Positions 49,495-50,080 of a DNA stretch of 50,080 bases are shown piece by piece (positions within the stretch are counted from its first letter, which is position 1; each line of letters begins with the position of its first letter). The DNA is from an uncultured beta proteobacterium (GTDB lineage: Bacteria > Pseudomonadota > Gammaproteobacteria > Burkholderiales > Burkholderiaceae_C), in NCBI GenBank assembly GCA_903938815.1, contig CAJAES010000037.1, positions 1-50,080 of the forward strand, read 5' to 3'. The notes under the pieces were generated by a model that worked only from the letters and a program-made list of their open reading frames with translations, was not told where the DNA came from and did no database searches. Position numbers and translations under genes: made by a program.

Positions 49495-50080
49495 GCGCCC
49501 CGGACCTTCCCAGGCACGCCGCGGTGCCGGCCCTCCCTGCCCTTGCCCGACAGCTGGCGGTGATCGACGCCGACCTCGCCGCCGGCCGCCTGGACCGCGC
49601 GCGCAGCTATCTTCAGGCGCTGCGCGAGGTGCCGGGCCCTGCCCTCGGGCTACTCCGCCGCACTCTCGCCGGTCTCGACTTCGCCGCCGCCGGCCGCGTG
49701 GCCGAAGCCGACGCCGCATTCGACGAGGCCGCGGCTTCGGCGCTGCCCTTCCCCGGTGTTCAGCTCGTTGCGGGCAGGCACTGGCTGGCGCGAGGCCGCA
49801 CCGCAGCCGCCCTAGGCTGCCTGGGCCGGGCGGCGCTGTGCGGGCGCCCGCCACCGCCGATGCTGGTGGGAGCCGCCCCGGAATCCGCACCGCCAGAACT
49901 CGTGCGAGCACTGGTCGGCAGCGGCAAGCGCCCCAACCTCGCGTTCGCCGGGCTGCTGAAACGGCGCCTGTGCGCGACACTCGGCATGGCGGAGGCTGCG
50001 GGCGCCTACGCGGCACTGTTCGAGGCCGACGGACTGCCAGAGATCGTGCAGGCCCCCCTGGCCAGCCTGCGCGACCACGC
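49491..50080 (+). CDS. Unrecognised protein, N-terminal part (truncated by window edge)
   Basis: A frame open from GTG 49491 to the window end gives at least 196 residues with no stop; the GTG overlaps the previous TGA. Composition is Ala/Leu/Arg-rich and helical, with a pattern like tetratricopeptide or similar helical repeats (ARSYLQALREVPGPALGLLR, then AGRVAEADAAFDEAAAS). TPR regions are often the N-terminal part of large glycosyltransferases or sulfotransferases in such loci, but no catalytic motif is visible here. The strict overlap with the acyltransferase gene supports it as real. The function is not known. Confidence 0.7.
   Translation, partial: MSAPDLPRHAAVPALPALARQLAVIDADLAAGRLDRARSYLQALREVPGPALGLLRRTLAGLDFAAAGRVAEADAAFDEAAASALPFPGVQLVAGRHWLARGRTAAALGCLGRAALCGRPPPPMLVGAAPESAPPELVRALVGSGKRPNLAFAGLLKRRLCATLGMAEAAGAYAALFEADGLPEIVQAPLASLRDH

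Overview
The window is a GC-rich surface-polysaccharide locus of a Gram-negative bacterium, most likely a betaproteobacterium of the order Burkholderiales (Comamonadaceae-like). This rests on strong G/C third-position bias, KpsMTED/CtrB-type and Wza/Wzz-type export genes, a WcbI protein as in Burkholderia capsule loci, and a RhlE helicase with a long Arg/Pro-rich tail. The assignment is inference; no rRNA or tRNA gene is present to confirm it.

Layout. (1) Positions 1-1430: the end of a ROK-family gene and a second, broken copy of the same tail, separated by unrelated DNA, which looks like a rearrangement scar. (2) 1429-8985: a more AT-rich block with a 1311-residue WbsX/GT4/GT2 glycosyltransferase, a sulfotransferase fused to an AlgX/AlgJ-like SGNH domain, a 9-bp tandem repeat in a 0.6-kb gene-free stretch, and a second sulfotransferase. 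(3) 9055-11735, minus strand: a WecA/MraY-type sugar-phosphate transferase whose stop overlaps the start of a rhlE-type RNA helicase. (4) 11805-24160: a Wzy-dependent set, with a Wza-like exporter, a Wzz-like co-polymerase, a glycosyltransferase, a Wzy-like polymerase, a Wzx flippase on the opposite strand, three nucleotide-sugar enzymes best read as a UDP-L-QuiNAc (or UDP-L-FucNAc) pathway, and two more glycosyltransferases. (5) 24190-26282, minus strand: fcl and gmd, making GDP-L-fucose from GDP-mannose. (6) 26385-41506: an ABC-transporter-dependent set, kpsM-kpsT-kpsE-kpsD, followed by two very large multidomain glycosyltransferases, a sulfotransferase, WcbI, another sulfotransferase, a methyltransferase and a GSCFA protein. 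(7) 41513-44715, minus strand: a secreted sialate O-acetylesterase-like enzyme and a secreted GH39-like hydrolase. (8) 44821-45487, minus strand: a small HU-like protein and a conserved-looking unknown, with a near-consensus sigma-70 promoter overlapped by a perfect inverted repeat. (9) 45740-50080: a B12-binding-type radical SAM enzyme, a GT61-like transferase, a NeuD/PglD-like acyltransferase and the start of an unrecognised gene.

How they work together. The phosphosugar transferase can start a lipid-linked repeat unit. The glycosyltransferases extend it with L-fucose and an N-acetylated 6-deoxy-L-hexosamine, and Wzx/Wzy/Wzz/Wza flip, polymerise and export it. The Kps-type set offers a second route in which the chain is completed in the cytoplasm, decorated by sulfotransferases, a methyltransferase and acyltransferase-like SGNH/WcbI/GSCFA proteins, and exported by the ABC pump. 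Many junctions are 4-bp ATGA or GTGA overlaps, so most blocks are tightly coupled operons. Four sulfotransferase-like proteins predict a sulfated or heavily decorated polysaccharide, which is the least ordinary feature of the locus.

No CRISPR array, rRNA, tRNA, insertion sequence or replication origin was recognised.
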